From the NCBI GenBank assembly GCA_965235415.1, contig CBDDXD010000002.1, positions 186,001-250,000 of the forward strand: a stretch of 64,000 nt of DNA. The letters run 5' to 3'. Below, in pieces: positions 1-9,297 of this stretch (position 1 is the stretch's first letter; each line of letters opens with the position of its first letter). The notes beneath the pieces were generated by a model, which saw only the letters and a program-made list of their open reading frames with translations, was not told the origin of the DNA and did not search any database. Origin of the DNA: Fontibacterium subtropicum. GTDB taxonomy: Bacteria; Pseudomonadota; Alphaproteobacteria; Pelagibacterales; Pelagibacteraceae. The translations under genes were made by a program, and so were the position numbers.

Positions 1-417
1 GAGGCAAATCAAAAAGTTAAAGCCTCACCCCCAACTTTTGCCATTATAGACCTTAGACTTAACGACGGCAGCGGTCTGGATGTTGTTAAAGAGATCCACA
101 AAGTTAAAGCTGATAGTAGAATTATAGTTTTAACCGGCTATGGAAACATTCCAACGGCTGTAGCAGCGGTTAAATCGGGAGCTATAGACTACCTTGCAAA
201 GCCAGCTGATGCCGAGGACTTAGAAGCTGCTTTATTGGCAGATAAAGATAAGAAGGCAATTCCTCCTGAGAACCCAATGTCTGCAGACAGGGTAAAATGG
301 GAACATATTCAGAGAGTATTTGAATTATGCGACCGAAATGTTTCTGAGACTGCGAGAAGACTTAAAATGCATAGAAGAACCCTTCAAAGAATACTTTCAA
401 AAAGATCACCAAAATAA
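1..417 (+). CDS. regA: Response regulator of the ActR/RegA (PrrA) family, 5'-truncated by the window edge
   Basis: The frame is open from base 1 to a TAA at 415-417 and encodes 138 residues of a two-component regulator. The visible receiver part has the phosphoacceptor Asp (D17 of the fragment, in IIDLRL), the Thr of VLTGYG and the conserved Lys of LAKPAD. The C-terminal 45 residues form a Fis-type helix-turn-helix ending in ETARRLKMHRRTLQRIL, the signature of ActR/RegA proteins. In alphaproteobacteria this family works with the redox-sensing kinase RegB/ActS to control respiration, carbon and nitrogen genes. No kinase lies in the window; it could be upstream. The true start is outside the window. 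Confidence 0.88.
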   Translation, partial: EANQKVKASPPTFAIIDLRLNDGSGLDVVKEIHKVKADSRIIVLTGYGNIPTAVAAVKSGAIDYLAKPADAEDLEAALLADKDKKAIPPENPMSADRVKWEHIQRVFELCDRNVSETARRLKMHRRTLQRILSKRSPK

Positions 418-843
418 CTAATTATTTTTACAAGACCTAAAATAAGTATTTTGTATTAATATTCTTTTATTTGGACCTGTTATTAGGTGATCTATTCTAA
501 ATAAATTATTATTTATTACTTTTAAATATGTTTTGTAGATATCTTTATTACAAAAGTACCAAGAAACAAGATTCTCTTTGAGGTTGTTGTTAAATTTTTG
601 ATAAACTTTATTTTTTTTATCACCTAGTAAAAAGTAAAATTTTATAAAATTCTTATTTTCAACAATATCAAACTTTTGATAGCCAGATATTGCATCAGTA
701 GTATCTTTTTTGTGTATTAAGCTTTTTTCTTCATAAAAAAAGTTATTTAATTTTTTAGATTTTAAAGACACTAACCCTTTGCCTAAAAAGCCATTTGATA
801 TTTTTTTTTTTAAATACCAAGAACCCAAAAGGTTTTTGAACAT
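418..843 (-). CDS. DUF6314-like protein of unknown function
   Basis: A 141-residue soluble protein rich in Lys, Asn and Phe, with no signal peptide or membrane segment. The N-terminal LLGSWYLKKKI, the central GKG stretch and the C-terminal NNLFRIDHLITGPNKR resemble the small DUF6314 family, but the match is from memory. It is the last gene of a leftward run (ABC ATPase, bioY, this gene), 21 bases after bioY, so it is probably co-transcribed. Its stop abuts the stop of the convergent response regulator. The function is unknown. Confidence 0.55.
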   Translation of the reverse strand: MFKNLLGSWYLKKKISNGFLGKGLVSLKSKKLNNFFYEEKSLIHKKDTTDAISGYQKFDIVENKNFIKFYFLLGDKKNKVYQKFNNNLKENLVSWYFCNKDIYKTYLKVINNNLFRIDHLITGPNKRILIQNTYFRSCKNN

Positions 844-864
844 TTATAATTAGATATTAATAAT

Positions 865-1437
865 TTAAGACTTTATATATTTTTTTAATTTAAAAATATG
901 TGGAATTAACAATGCAAGTAAAGTTATTTTAAATAGTTCAGCAAATACAAAAGGAGCAACACCTAATTTTAAAATAGAATCGTTCCAACCAAATATTGTA
1001 CCCAGCCAAATAACTCCCAACACATAAGTTGGGATAATCGCAATTATTAATTTTGTAATTCTTGTTAGTATTTTATCTTCATCTTTGATATTTCCAGAAA
1101 GATAAACAGTAATAAAATATCCTATTAAGTATCCACAAGTTGGTCCAAGTATATAACTTAATCCAATTCCTTTTTCGGGTGTGCCAGCAAATACAGGAAG
1201 ACCAAACAAACCTTCTAAGAAATAAGTTAATAGTATTAAAAGGCCCACTCTTTTTCCAAAAGCAACACCGATCGCCATGATTACGAACGTTTGCATAGTC
1301 ATTGGCACAGGATAAAATGGAACTTTAGTTTTTGCAGATAAAGTAATTACAAAGGTTGAGAAAATAATTATGGGCAACAACCACATAATTTCTTTTAATA
1401 AAAAAAGTTTTTTACTTTGAATTTTGTTATTAAGCAT
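865..1437 (-). CDS. bioY: BioY, substrate-binding (S) component of a biotin ECF transporter
   Basis: A 190-residue integral membrane protein with about six hydrophobic segments. BioY hallmarks are visible: PVPMTMQTF near residue 42, a GLPVFAG loop, and GPTCGYLIGY. BioY binds biotin in the inner membrane; with BioM/BioN it forms an energised ECF transporter, and solitary BioY proteins have also been reported to support uptake. No bioM or bioN lies nearby. Its start overlaps the end of the upstream ABC ATPase gene by 8 bases, so the two are translationally coupled, but that ATPase is of the ABC-2 export class rather than an ECF A-component. Biotin uptake suggests partial or complete biotin auxotrophy (inference). 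Confidence 0.9.
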   Translation of the reverse strand: MLNNKIQSKKLFLLKEIMWLLPIIIFSTFVITLSAKTKVPFYPVPMTMQTFVIMAIGVAFGKRVGLLILLTYFLEGLFGLPVFAGTPEKGIGLSYILGPTCGYLIGYFITVYLSGNIKDEDKILTRITKLIIAIIPTYVLGVIWLGTIFGWNDSILKLGVAPFVFAELFKITLLALLIPHIFKLKKYIKS

Positions 1438-2362
1438 TTTTTTTTGTCAGTTTTAAAAAAACATCTTCTAAGTCAGCATCTTCTGTTAAAATGTCCGAAA
1501 TTTCAATATTTTTTTCCTTAACTTCAGATATGATTTCTTCAATTTTATTCTCATTTTTATTATACGTGATGCTAATAAGATCAGATTTTGGATAGCTAAT
1601 TTTAAGACCAGACTTGAGTTTTTCTCCAATATTTTTAGCTATTTTTAATTTAAAAATTATTTTTTTTGTTAATATATTATTTAGCAAATTTTCAGTTTTA
1701 TCTAATGCTATTAACTCACCATTATTAATAATTGCAATTCGATTGCATAATTGTTGAGCTTCTTGCAGATAGTGTGTTGTTAAAATAATTGTTACACCTT
1801 GTTTGTTAAGCTGTTGAATGTTTTCTAAAAGTTGCTGTCTAAGATCTACATCAACGCCAGCAGTAGGCTCATCCAGAATTAAAATAGGAGGTCGGTGAAC
1901 AAGTGCTTTTGCAACCAATAATCTTCTTTTCATACCTCCAGATAAACTTCGAGCATAAGAATCTGCTTTATCTTTAAGCATAGTGATTTCTAAAATTTTA
2001 TCTGTGATTCTTTCGCTTGCTTTTATTCCATACATTCCAGCTTGAATTTCGAGTAATTTTCTTGGAGAAAAAAATGGATCAAGATTTGTTTCTTGAGGCA
2101 CAATTCCAATGGAACTTCTTACCTCTCTTGGGTTTTTATCTAGATCAAAATTCCACACCTTTACTAAACCGGAAGATTTTATAACTGTTCCTGCAAGAAT
2201 ATTTATAAATGTAGATTTACCTGCTCCATTTGGACCTAATAAACCAAATATTTCTCCTTTATTAACACTTAAGTTAATATTTTTTAAAGCATGGATTGTA
2301 TTTTGCTTTGTCTTAAATTCTTTTGAAAGATTAGTAATTTCTAGTGCTAAAAAATTTTCCAT
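1430..2362 (-). CDS. ABC-2 type transporter ATP-binding protein (YadG/NatA-like)
   Basis: A 310-residue ABC ATPase with one nucleotide-binding domain (about residues 5-235) and a roughly 75-residue C-terminal tail. Walker A is GPNGAGKS, the signature is LSGGMKRRLLVAKAL, Walker B is ILILDEPTAGVD and the switch is TTHYLQEA. GMKRR and the length match the E. coli YadG type, which pairs with an ABC-2 permease. No such permease is in the window; the co-transcribed partner is bioY. It starts 48 bases from the divergent polA. The substrate cannot be told from sequence. Confidence 0.85.
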   Translation of the reverse strand: MENFLALEITNLSKEFKTKQNTIHALKNINLSVNKGEIFGLLGPNGAGKSTFINILAGTVIKSSGLVKVWNFDLDKNPREVRSSIGIVPQETNLDPFFSPRKLLEIQAGMYGIKASERITDKILEITMLKDKADSYARSLSGGMKRRLLVAKALVHRPPILILDEPTAGVDVDLRQQLLENIQQLNKQGVTIILTTHYLQEAQQLCNRIAIINNGELIALDKTENLLNNILTKKIIFKLKIAKNIGEKLKSGLKISYPKSDLISITYNKNENKIEEIISEVKEKNIEISDILTEDADLEDVFLKLTKKNA

Positions 2363-2410
2363 TAATATTATGTAATATAATTTTTGTATTTATAAGATAA
2401 TATTTATTTA

Positions 2411-5206
2411 ATGACCAATTCAAAAAAAACAGACCTTCTTTATCTAATTGATGGTTCTGGTTACATTTTTAGAGCATTTTATGCTCTTCCACCACTTACA
2501 AGAAAAAGTGATGGGATGCCAGTTGGGGCTGTAAGTGGATTTTGTAATATGCTCCACAAATTTTTAGAGGATGCAAAATTAAAAAATGGTCACGAAAAAC
2601 CAACCCATATAGCCGTCATATTTGATAGTGCTAGAAAGAATTTTAGAAATAATATTTATTCAGAATACAAAGCAAATAGAACCGAAACTCCAGAGGATTT
2701 AATACCTCAATTTAGTTTTATACGTGAAGCTGTAAAAGCTTTCAATTTACCTAGTATAGAAATGGAAAATTATGAAGCTGATGATTTAATAGCTACATAT
2801 AAAAAAGAAGCTATAAAAAAAAATATAAGGGTAAAGATTATTTCATCCGACAAAGATTTAATGCAATTAATTGATGACCAAACAACTCTTTTTGACTCAA
2901 TGAAAAATAAGGATATTGGTATTGAAGAAGTTAAGGAAAAATTTGGTGTAACACCTGATAAAGTTATTGAAGTACAAGCATTAGCGGGAGATAGTTCAGA
3001 TAATATACCTGGAGTTCCAGGTATAGGAGTTAAAACTGCCGCGGAGTTAATTAATGAATTTGGTTCAGTAGAAAACTTATTAAAAAATATTGATAAGATT
3101 AAACAGCCTAAACGAAGACAGACAATTTCTGAAAATAAAGAGAATGCGCTTATTAGTAAAAAATTGGTAACTCTAAAAGACGATATTCCTATAGTTGAAA
3201 AAGTTGAGGATTTTACAGTTAAGGATTTAGATAAAGTAAAAATTATTTCATTTTTAAAAAAGATGGAATTTACCAGACTTTTAGAAAGAATTGAAAAGGT
3301 TTATGGAGCACAAACTGATAAAAGAGAAATTGTTTTAGAAGAAACCAAAAAAAGTATTTCCTCAAGCGCAAAAGTTTCTAGAGAAAATTATAAAACAGTA
3401 TTTGAATTATCTGAGCTAGAAAAAATTTTAGAAGAAGCTGAAAAAAAAGGATCAGTCGTTGTTGACGTTGAGACAAATTCTTTAAATATTAGACAGGCTG
3501 ATTTAGTGGGAATTTCCTTATGCGTAAAAGAGGGTGATGCTTATTACGTGCCTTTAAATCATTCTAATAAAGAGGATAAGCAGATTAAATTTCAGTTAGA
3601 TACCGATGCTGTTATTAAAAAGATCAAACCTTTTCTTGAAGACAAAAGTATAAAAATAATTGGACATAATATTAAGTTTGATTTTGGAATATTTAAAAAA
3701 TATGGGATACATCTAAATTCAATTGAAGACACCATGTTAATGTCTTACGTGCTCGATGCTGGAATAAATCGTCATGGCATGGATTTGCTTTCTGAGATTC
3801 ATCTAAATCATAAAACTATTTCATTTAAAGATGTTGCTGGCATTGGAAAGTCACAAGTTACTTTTGATAAGGTTCATGTTGATAAAGCTACGGAATATGC
3901 AGCTGAAGATGCTGATGTTACTTTAAGATTATATAATTTTTTTAATAATAGAATTTTTAAAGAAGAGGTACTGAAAGTTTATGAAGAACTTGAAAAACCA
4001 ATGGTTCAAGTTTTGTCGCAGATGGAGGAAAATGGAATTAAAATTGATGAAAAAATTCTAAAAAATTTATCATTAAAATTTGAGAAAGATTTAAAAGTTT
4101 TAGAAAAAAAAATTTATGAACTTGCAGGCGAGCAGTTTAATATTGCATCCACAAAACAACTTGGTGATATTCTTTATAAAAAGCTAAAAATTGTTGGCAC
4201 TAAGAAAACGAAAAAAGGTAATTACGCTACAAATGTTAATATTTTAGAGGATTTAGCTTTCCAAGGACATGATTTGCCAAAACTTATTTTAGATTGGAGA
4301 CAAAAATCCAAATTAAAAAATACATATACTGACAGTTTGCAAGAATTTATTGATCCAAAAACTAAAAGAATTCATACATCTTTTTTACTAGCTGCTACCA
4401 ATACAGGTAGACTTGCATCTAGTGATCCTAATATCCAAAATATCCCAATTAAATCTGCAGAAGGAAGGGAAATACGTTCTGCGTTTATAGCAGAAAAAGG
4501 TAATTTTTTAATTTCAGCAGATTATAGTCAAATTGAAATGAGAATACTTGCACACATGGCAGATGTTAAAGAGCTAAAGAAGGGTTTTTTAAACTCTGAA
4601 GATATTCATAACATTACTGCAGCTCAAATCTTTGAAGTAAAGCAAAATGAAATTAATGAAGAAATGAGAAGAAAAGCAAAGGCAATAAATTTTGGAATTA
4701 TTTATGGAATTTCATCATATGGTCTTGCTAAACAAATCTCAGTTTCAAATACTGAGGCAGAATCTTTCTTAAAATCCTATTTTAAGAAATTTCCAGAAAT
4801 AAAAGATTATATGAACGAAACATTAAAAAGTTGTAGAAAATATGGTTATGTGAAAACAATATTCGGTAGAAAGTGCAACTTTCCAAATATTAATGATAAA
4901 AATCATACTTTAAGAACTTTTCAAGAAAGAGCATCTATTAATGCTCCAATACAAGGAACTGCAGCGGATCTTTTAAGACTCGCTATGATAAAGATAGATC
5001 AAAAAATTAAAGATCAAGATTTAAAATGTAAAATGCTTTTGCAGATTCATGATGAATTAGTATTCGAATCTTTGGATGATAATATTAAAAAATTAAAAAA
5101 TGATATTGTCGAAATAATGTCAAAAGCTTCAGAACCAGACTATAAATTTTCTATTCCTTTAAGCGTAGATATTAAAGAAGGGCTAAACTGGACTAGCGCA
5201 CATTAA
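2411..5206 (+). CDS. polA: DNA polymerase I
   Basis: A 931-residue full-length PolA that fills gaps, removes RNA primers and serves excision repair. The order is a 5'-3' exonuclease/flap domain (about 1-300), a 3'-5' exonuclease domain (about 335-520) and the polymerase domain (about 560-931). The proofreading domain keeps its acidic residues: D352 and E354 in VVDVETN, the Asp of HNIKFDFG, and YAAEDAD. The polymerase has catalytic D704 (SADYSQIE), the O-helix RRKAKAINFGIIYG and D881 (IHDELVFE). All three activities therefore look intact. It stands alone, 48 bases from the divergent ABC gene. Confidence 0.97.
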   Translation: MTNSKKTDLLYLIDGSGYIFRAFYALPPLTRKSDGMPVGAVSGFCNMLHKFLEDAKLKNGHEKPTHIAVIFDSARKNFRNNIYSEYKANRTETPEDLIPQFSFIREAVKAFNLPSIEMENYEADDLIATYKKEAIKKNIRVKIISSDKDLMQLIDDQTTLFDSMKNKDIGIEEVKEKFGVTPDKVIEVQALAGDSSDNIPGVPGIGVKTAAELINEFGSVENLLKNIDKIKQPKRRQTISENKENALISKKLVTLKDDIPIVEKVEDFTVKDLDKVKIISFLKKMEFTRLLERIEKVYGAQTDKREIVLEETKKSISSSAKVSRENYKTVFELSELEKILEEAEKKGSVVVDVETNSLNIRQADLVGISLCVKEGDAYYVPLNHSNKEDKQIKFQLDTDAVIKKIKPFLEDKSIKIIGHNIKFDFGIFKKYGIHLNSIEDTMLMSYVLDAGINRHGMDLLSEIHLNHKTISFKDVAGIGKSQVTFDKVHVDKATEYAAEDADVTLRLYNFFNNRIFKEEVLKVYEELEKPMVQVLSQMEENGIKIDEKILKNLSLKFEKDLKVLEKKIYELAGEQFNIASTKQLGDILYKKLKIVGTKKTKKGNYATNVNILEDLAFQGHDLPKLILDWRQKSKLKNTYTDSLQEFIDPKTKRIHTSFLLAATNTGRLASSDPNIQNIPIKSAEGREIRSAFIAEKGNFLISADYSQIEMRILAHMADVKELKKGFLNSEDIHNITAAQIFEVKQNEINEEMRRKAKAINFGIIYGISSYGLAKQISVSNTEAESFLKSYFKKFPEIKDYMNETLKSCRKYGYVKTIFGRKCNFPNINDKNHTLRTFQERASINAPIQGTAADLLRLAMIKIDQKIKDQDLKCKMLLQIHDELVFESLDDNIKKLKNDIVEIMSKASEPDYKFSIPLSVDIKEGLNWTSAH

Positions 5207-5245
5207 AACTTTTGATAATACAAATATTATTATAAAATAATTAAT

Positions 5246-5947
5246 ATGAATAAAACAATCGCTCTAGTTGATGATGATAGAAATATTTTAACAAGCGTTT
5301 CAATGGCGCTTGAGAACGAAGGATTTAAAGTACAAACTTATCTAGATGGCGAAAGTGCTTACATAGGTATGACGCGTAATCCTCCCGATCTAGCAGTAAT
5401 AGATTTAAAAATGCCTAAAATGAATGGTGAAGAATTGCTAGAAAAATTAAGAAAAAAATCTTCTATACCTGTAATTTTATTAACTTCTAAAGATGATGAG
5501 GTCGATGAATTATTAGGATTAAAACTAGGAGCAGATGATTATGTTAAAAAGTCTGGGGGCTTTTCTATTAAAGTATTAATTGAAAGAATTCGTGTTCAAT
5601 TTAGAAAGCTAGAACCTAAAACTGCTTCACAGCCCAAGAATATTTTAACCGTTGGTAGATTAACTTTGGACTCAGAGCAATTAGAATGTGAGTGGGGAGG
5701 AAAATCTTTGCCTGATAAATTAACTACCACTGAATTTAAGATTATTTATGAATTAGCAAAAAGGCCTGGGGTTGTTAAAGAAAGAGCTTACTTAATGAAT
5801 ATTGCATACAAGCAAGACAATGACATTGAAGACAGGACTATAGATAGTCATGTTAAACGAATAAGAAAAAAATTTAAAAAAATCGATCCAAAATTTTCAG
5901 CAATCGAGACAAGATATGGAAGTGGTTATCGCTGGAATGTTAGTTAA
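5246..5947 (+). CDS. chvI: OmpR-family response regulator ChvI
   Basis: A 233-residue response regulator. The receiver has the acidic pocket VDDD (residues 8-11), phosphoacceptor D53 (VIDLKMP), T80 and K101, followed by a winged-helix DNA-binding domain ending in RYGSGYRW. Family and position, five bases ahead of a ChvG-like kinase and close to ahcY, identify it as ChvI. ChvI/ChvG in alphaproteobacteria responds to envelope or acid stress and controls cell-surface and central metabolic genes. Confidence 0.88.
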   Translation: MNKTIALVDDDRNILTSVSMALENEGFKVQTYLDGESAYIGMTRNPPDLAVIDLKMPKMNGEELLEKLRKKSSIPVILLTSKDDEVDELLGLKLGADDYVKKSGGFSIKVLIERIRVQFRKLEPKTASQPKNILTVGRLTLDSEQLECEWGGKSLPDKLTTTEFKIIYELAKRPGVVKERAYLMNIAYKQDNDIEDRTIDSHVKRIRKKFKKIDPKFSAIETRYGSGYRWNVS

Positions 5948-5952
5948 ATAGA

Positions 5953-7488
5953 ATGAAATTTTCTGTTAACTTAAAATCTTTATTAGCAAGATTTTTATTC
6001 ATAAATTTATTTTTTTTTTCAATTTTAACTTTAGCAACTTTTTCTTATCTTCAATCGATTGAACCGGAGCTTGTTGGTAATAAAAAGAAAGAACATTCTA
6101 AACTTATTAAGAACATCGCTTTAAACATGGAGTTGCAACGCATTCCCTATAAGAGAGATGATCTTAAAAGTTTTTTAACAAATTATAAATATTTATTACC
6201 CAGCATTAATCAAATTAGAATTTATAATTTAAAAAAAGAAATAATAGTAGATGCTCATTCCTTAGATATAAATGCTAAACCATTTTATAAAGTACCAGAT
6301 GTTCAAGAGAGAAAATTATCAACAGATAGTATACCAGACACCCCGGATCTAACTACTCGACAAGAGGAAAGACTGCTTAATAAAATTATTAATGATAATT
6401 TAAATATATTAGGTTCTGATAAGGTCTTAACCTTTTCAAGAAAGATTAAAAATAATTTTGTTGTTGTTAGTTTATCATCTTTAAATTTAAATAATGAAAA
6501 TAAAGGCTTTATTGTCATTACGGAAGAGTCGAATGATATTGAAAATGCTGTTGTTGAAAGAAAAAACTTTGTTATTAGAACAGCTTTAAGTGTTGCTGCA
6601 ATTATATTAATATTTTCGATATTTCTAAATGCAAATATTATTAAACCAATTAGAATTTTAGGGCGTTACGCATCTTCAGCAAGTTCTGATCATCCAGATA
6701 ATAAAATTATTAACAGAATTAATCTAAGACAAGATGAAATTGGTAATTTATCAAGATCACTTTCTGGAATGACTGACAATTTATATAAACGAATTGAATT
6801 TGCAGAAAGATTTGCCTCTGATCTTACTCATGAAATTAGAAATCCACTAGCATCTCTGAAAGCAGCATCAGAATTATTGCCTAATGCTAAAGATTCAGAA
6901 AAAAAGAATAGATTATTAGGAATTTTAAATGATGACGTTGTAAGAATTGAAAGATTAATTACAGATTATTCTAATATGCTTAAAGGAGAAGCCTTAGAAG
7001 CTAAATTACAATTAACTAGATTTGATTTAATTAAACTTATAAAAAAAGTTGCAGAGGAATATCAGCAGGTCATTAATAATACTAAAAAAAACATTTCAAT
7101 AGAAATTAATAATTTAATTAATAAAAAAACTTTTGTTATTGGTTTTGAAAGTAGAATTGAACAAGTTATTTCTAATATATTAGAAAATTCTATTTCATTT
7201 AGTCCAGAAAAAAGTACTTTAAGAATAAAAATTGAAAGAGTTAATAATACCGCAAAAATAATTATTACAGATGAAGGTCCTGGATTTAATGAAAGTAATA
7301 TCGGAAAAGTTTTTGAAAGATTTTATAGCAACAGACCCAAGGAAATGTTCGGTCTACACTCTGGATTAGGATTAAATATAGTTAAAAATATAGTTGAATC
7401 TCACAAAGGTCAAATTAAAGCATATAATTTAAAAGAAAAAGATACAAGAGGTGCGGCAGTCGAGATTGATCTGCCAATAGCAGATTAA
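5953..7488 (+). CDS. chvG: Sensor histidine kinase ChvG
   Basis: A 511-residue inner-membrane kinase. A membrane segment at about 13-32 precedes a roughly 170-residue periplasmic sensor region. A second membrane segment (about 208-228) leads to a HAMP linker, the dimerisation domain with phosphoacceptor H293 (DLTHEIRNPLASLKAA), and an ATPase domain with N box NILENSISFS, G1 DEGPGF and G2 GLHSGLGLNIV. It starts five bases after chvI and surely forms an operon with it. In many alphaproteobacteria the next genes are hprK and PTS-type regulators; here ahcY follows directly. Confidence 0.88.
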   Translation: MKFSVNLKSLLARFLFINLFFFSILTLATFSYLQSIEPELVGNKKKEHSKLIKNIALNMELQRIPYKRDDLKSFLTNYKYLLPSINQIRIYNLKKEIIVDAHSLDINAKPFYKVPDVQERKLSTDSIPDTPDLTTRQEERLLNKIINDNLNILGSDKVLTFSRKIKNNFVVVSLSSLNLNNENKGFIVITEESNDIENAVVERKNFVIRTALSVAAIILIFSIFLNANIIKPIRILGRYASSASSDHPDNKIINRINLRQDEIGNLSRSLSGMTDNLYKRIEFAERFASDLTHEIRNPLASLKAASELLPNAKDSEKKNRLLGILNDDVVRIERLITDYSNMLKGEALEAKLQLTRFDLIKLIKKVAEEYQQVINNTKKNISIEINNLINKKTFVIGFESRIEQVISNILENSISFSPEKSTLRIKIERVNNTAKIIITDEGPGFNESNIGKVFERFYSNRPKEMFGLHSGLGLNIVKNIVESHKGQIKAYNLKEKDTRGAAVEIDLPIAD

Positions 7489-7541
7489 AGTTCATAAATA
7501 AAATTGATATACCTAAGTTTTATTGTTAATTAACTTTTTAA

Positions 7542-8831
7542 ATGACACAAGATTTTAAAGTAAAAGATCTAAAACTAGCAGAATTTGGCAATAAAGAAAT
7601 TTCTATAGCTGAAACTGAAATGCCAGGTTTAATGGCAATTAGAAGTGAATATCAATCTAGCAAACCTTTAAAAGGCGCAAGAATAATTGGATGTCTTCAT
7701 ATGACAATTCAAACGGCAGTTTTAATAGAAACGTTGGTAGCTCTTGGAGCTGAAGTTAGATGGTCATCTTGCAATATATTTTCAACACAAGATCATGCCG
7801 CAGCTGCAATTGCTGCAAAAGGAGTACCAGTATTTGCATGGAAAGGTGAAACAGAAGAAGAATATTGGTGGTGTATTGAACAAACCATCAATGGAAAGAA
7901 AGACTGGAAACCAAATCTTATATTAGATGATGGCGGAGATTTAACTATGTTATTGCATAATAAATACAAAGATTTATTAAAAAATATCAAGGGAGTTTCT
8001 GAAGAGACTACTACTGGTGTTAAAGCTTTAAAAAAATTAGAAAAAGAGAATAAATTATTAATTCCAGCAATTAATGTAAATGACTCAGTGACTAAATCTA
8101 AATTTGATAATTTATATGGCTGTAGAGAAAGTTTAGTAGATTCAATTCGAAGAGCAACAGATGTCATGATGTCAGGAAAAGTTGCTATAGTTGCAGGATT
8201 TGGAGATGTTGGAAAAGGTAGTGCAGCATCACTTAGACAAAGTGGAGCAAGAGTTTTGGTTACAGAAACAGATCCAATTTGTGCATTACAAGCGGCAATG
8301 GAAGGCTACCAAGTAGTGTTGATGGATGAAGCTATAGCATCAGCCGATATTGTTGTTACAGCCACAGGTAACAAAGATATCGTTACTATCGAGCACATGA
8401 GAAAAATGAAAGACAGGTCAATTCTTTGCAACATTGGACACTTTGATAATGAAATACAAGTCAGTGCATTAAAAAATTACAAATGGAACGAAATAAAACC
8501 ACAAGTTCATGAAATTGAATTTCCAGATAAAAAAAGAATTATTTTATTAGCAGAAGGCAGGTTGGTAAATCTTGGCTGTGCAACAGGACATCCTAGTTTT
8601 GTTATGAGCGCTTCTTTTACAAACCAAGTTATTGCCCAAATAGAATTATGGAACAATAATGGAAAATATCAAAACAAAGTCTATGTTTTACCAAAACATT
8701 TAGATGAAAAAGTTGCTATGTTGCATCTTGCAAAAGTGGGCGCAAAACTTACTAAATTAAGCAAAGAGCAAGCTGATTATATTAGCGTTTCTGAAAAAGG
8801 ACCTTTTAAACCAGACACATACCGTTATTAG
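7542..8831 (+). CDS. ahcY: S-adenosylhomocysteine hydrolase
   Basis: A 429-residue cytosolic enzyme that reversibly splits S-adenosylhomocysteine into homocysteine and adenosine, relieving inhibition of methyltransferases. The NAD-binding motif GFGDVGKGSA, CNIGHFDNEI, and the C-terminal KVYVLPKHLDEKVAMLHL and PFKPDTYRY are diagnostic. The length is close to the shorter, eukaryote-like form rather than the roughly 465-residue form I recall for many proteobacteria. Only 53 bases separate it from chvG, too short for a SAH riboswitch. tsaE follows after 10 bases. Confidence 0.96.
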   Translation: MTQDFKVKDLKLAEFGNKEISIAETEMPGLMAIRSEYQSSKPLKGARIIGCLHMTIQTAVLIETLVALGAEVRWSSCNIFSTQDHAAAAIAAKGVPVFAWKGETEEEYWWCIEQTINGKKDWKPNLILDDGGDLTMLLHNKYKDLLKNIKGVSEETTTGVKALKKLEKENKLLIPAINVNDSVTKSKFDNLYGCRESLVDSIRRATDVMMSGKVAIVAGFGDVGKGSAASLRQSGARVLVTETDPICALQAAMEGYQVVLMDEAIASADIVVTATGNKDIVTIEHMRKMKDRSILCNIGHFDNEIQVSALKNYKWNEIKPQVHEIEFPDKKRIILLAEGRLVNLGCATGHPSFVMSASFTNQVIAQIELWNNNGKYQNKVYVLPKHLDEKVAMLHLAKVGAKLTKLSKEQADYISVSEKGPFKPDTYRY

Positions 8832-8841
8832 CTTCAATTAA

Positions 8842-9297
8842 ATGGAATTAAAATCATTAGATTCCACAAAAAAAGTTGCTGAAGCTGTTGCAATTAATTT
8901 AAAACCAAATGATTTTTTATTACTCAGTGGTAATTTAGGAGCTGGTAAGACAACATTTACTAGATTTCTAATACATTATTTACAACAAAAATATCAACGT
9001 CCTTTAGAGGAGATAGTAAGTCCCACTTTTAATATAGTTCAATATTATGACTTAGGAAAAGATTTTAAAGTTGCTCACTATGATTTTTATAGACTAAAAA
9101 AAGAAAAAGAAATTTTAAATATAGGTTTATTTGATACAGCAAAAGATTTTATAAATATTATTGAGTGGCCTGAAATTACTTTGAATTCTTTGAATGATTT
9201 TTTACAAATTAAATTTTTTTATGATCCTAATAAAGATTTTAGATTTTTAGAATTTAATGGAAAAGGAAAGTGGTCAGGATTCAGTATTAATGATTAA
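8842..9297 (+). CDS. tsaE: tRNA threonylcarbamoyladenosine biosynthesis ATPase TsaE
   Basis: A 151-residue P-loop protein with Walker A GNLGAGKTTFTR (about residues 31-42), SPTFNIVQ and HYDFYRLK, and an IIEWPE motif, all typical of TsaE (YjeE). It works with TsaB and TsaD to make t6A37 on ANN-decoding tRNAs. The stop overlaps the start of the next gene by 8 bases. The tsaE to AmgK-like order is common in alphaproteobacteria. Confidence 0.93.
   Translation: MELKSLDSTKKVAEAVAINLKPNDFLLLSGNLGAGKTTFTRFLIHYLQQKYQRPLEEIVSPTFNIVQYYDLGKDFKVAHYDFYRLKKEKEILNIGLFDTAKDFINIIEWPEITLNSLNDFLQIKFFYDPNKDFRFLEFNGKGKWSGFSIND

Noticed and set aside
7489..7541. SAH riboswitch before ahcY
   Set aside because: Only 53 bases of AT-rich sequence separate chvG and ahcY; no suitable stems are visible.
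7744..8167. Open frames inside ahcY on both strands
   Set aside because: Both lie fully within the conserved ahcY reading frame and have no independent signals.
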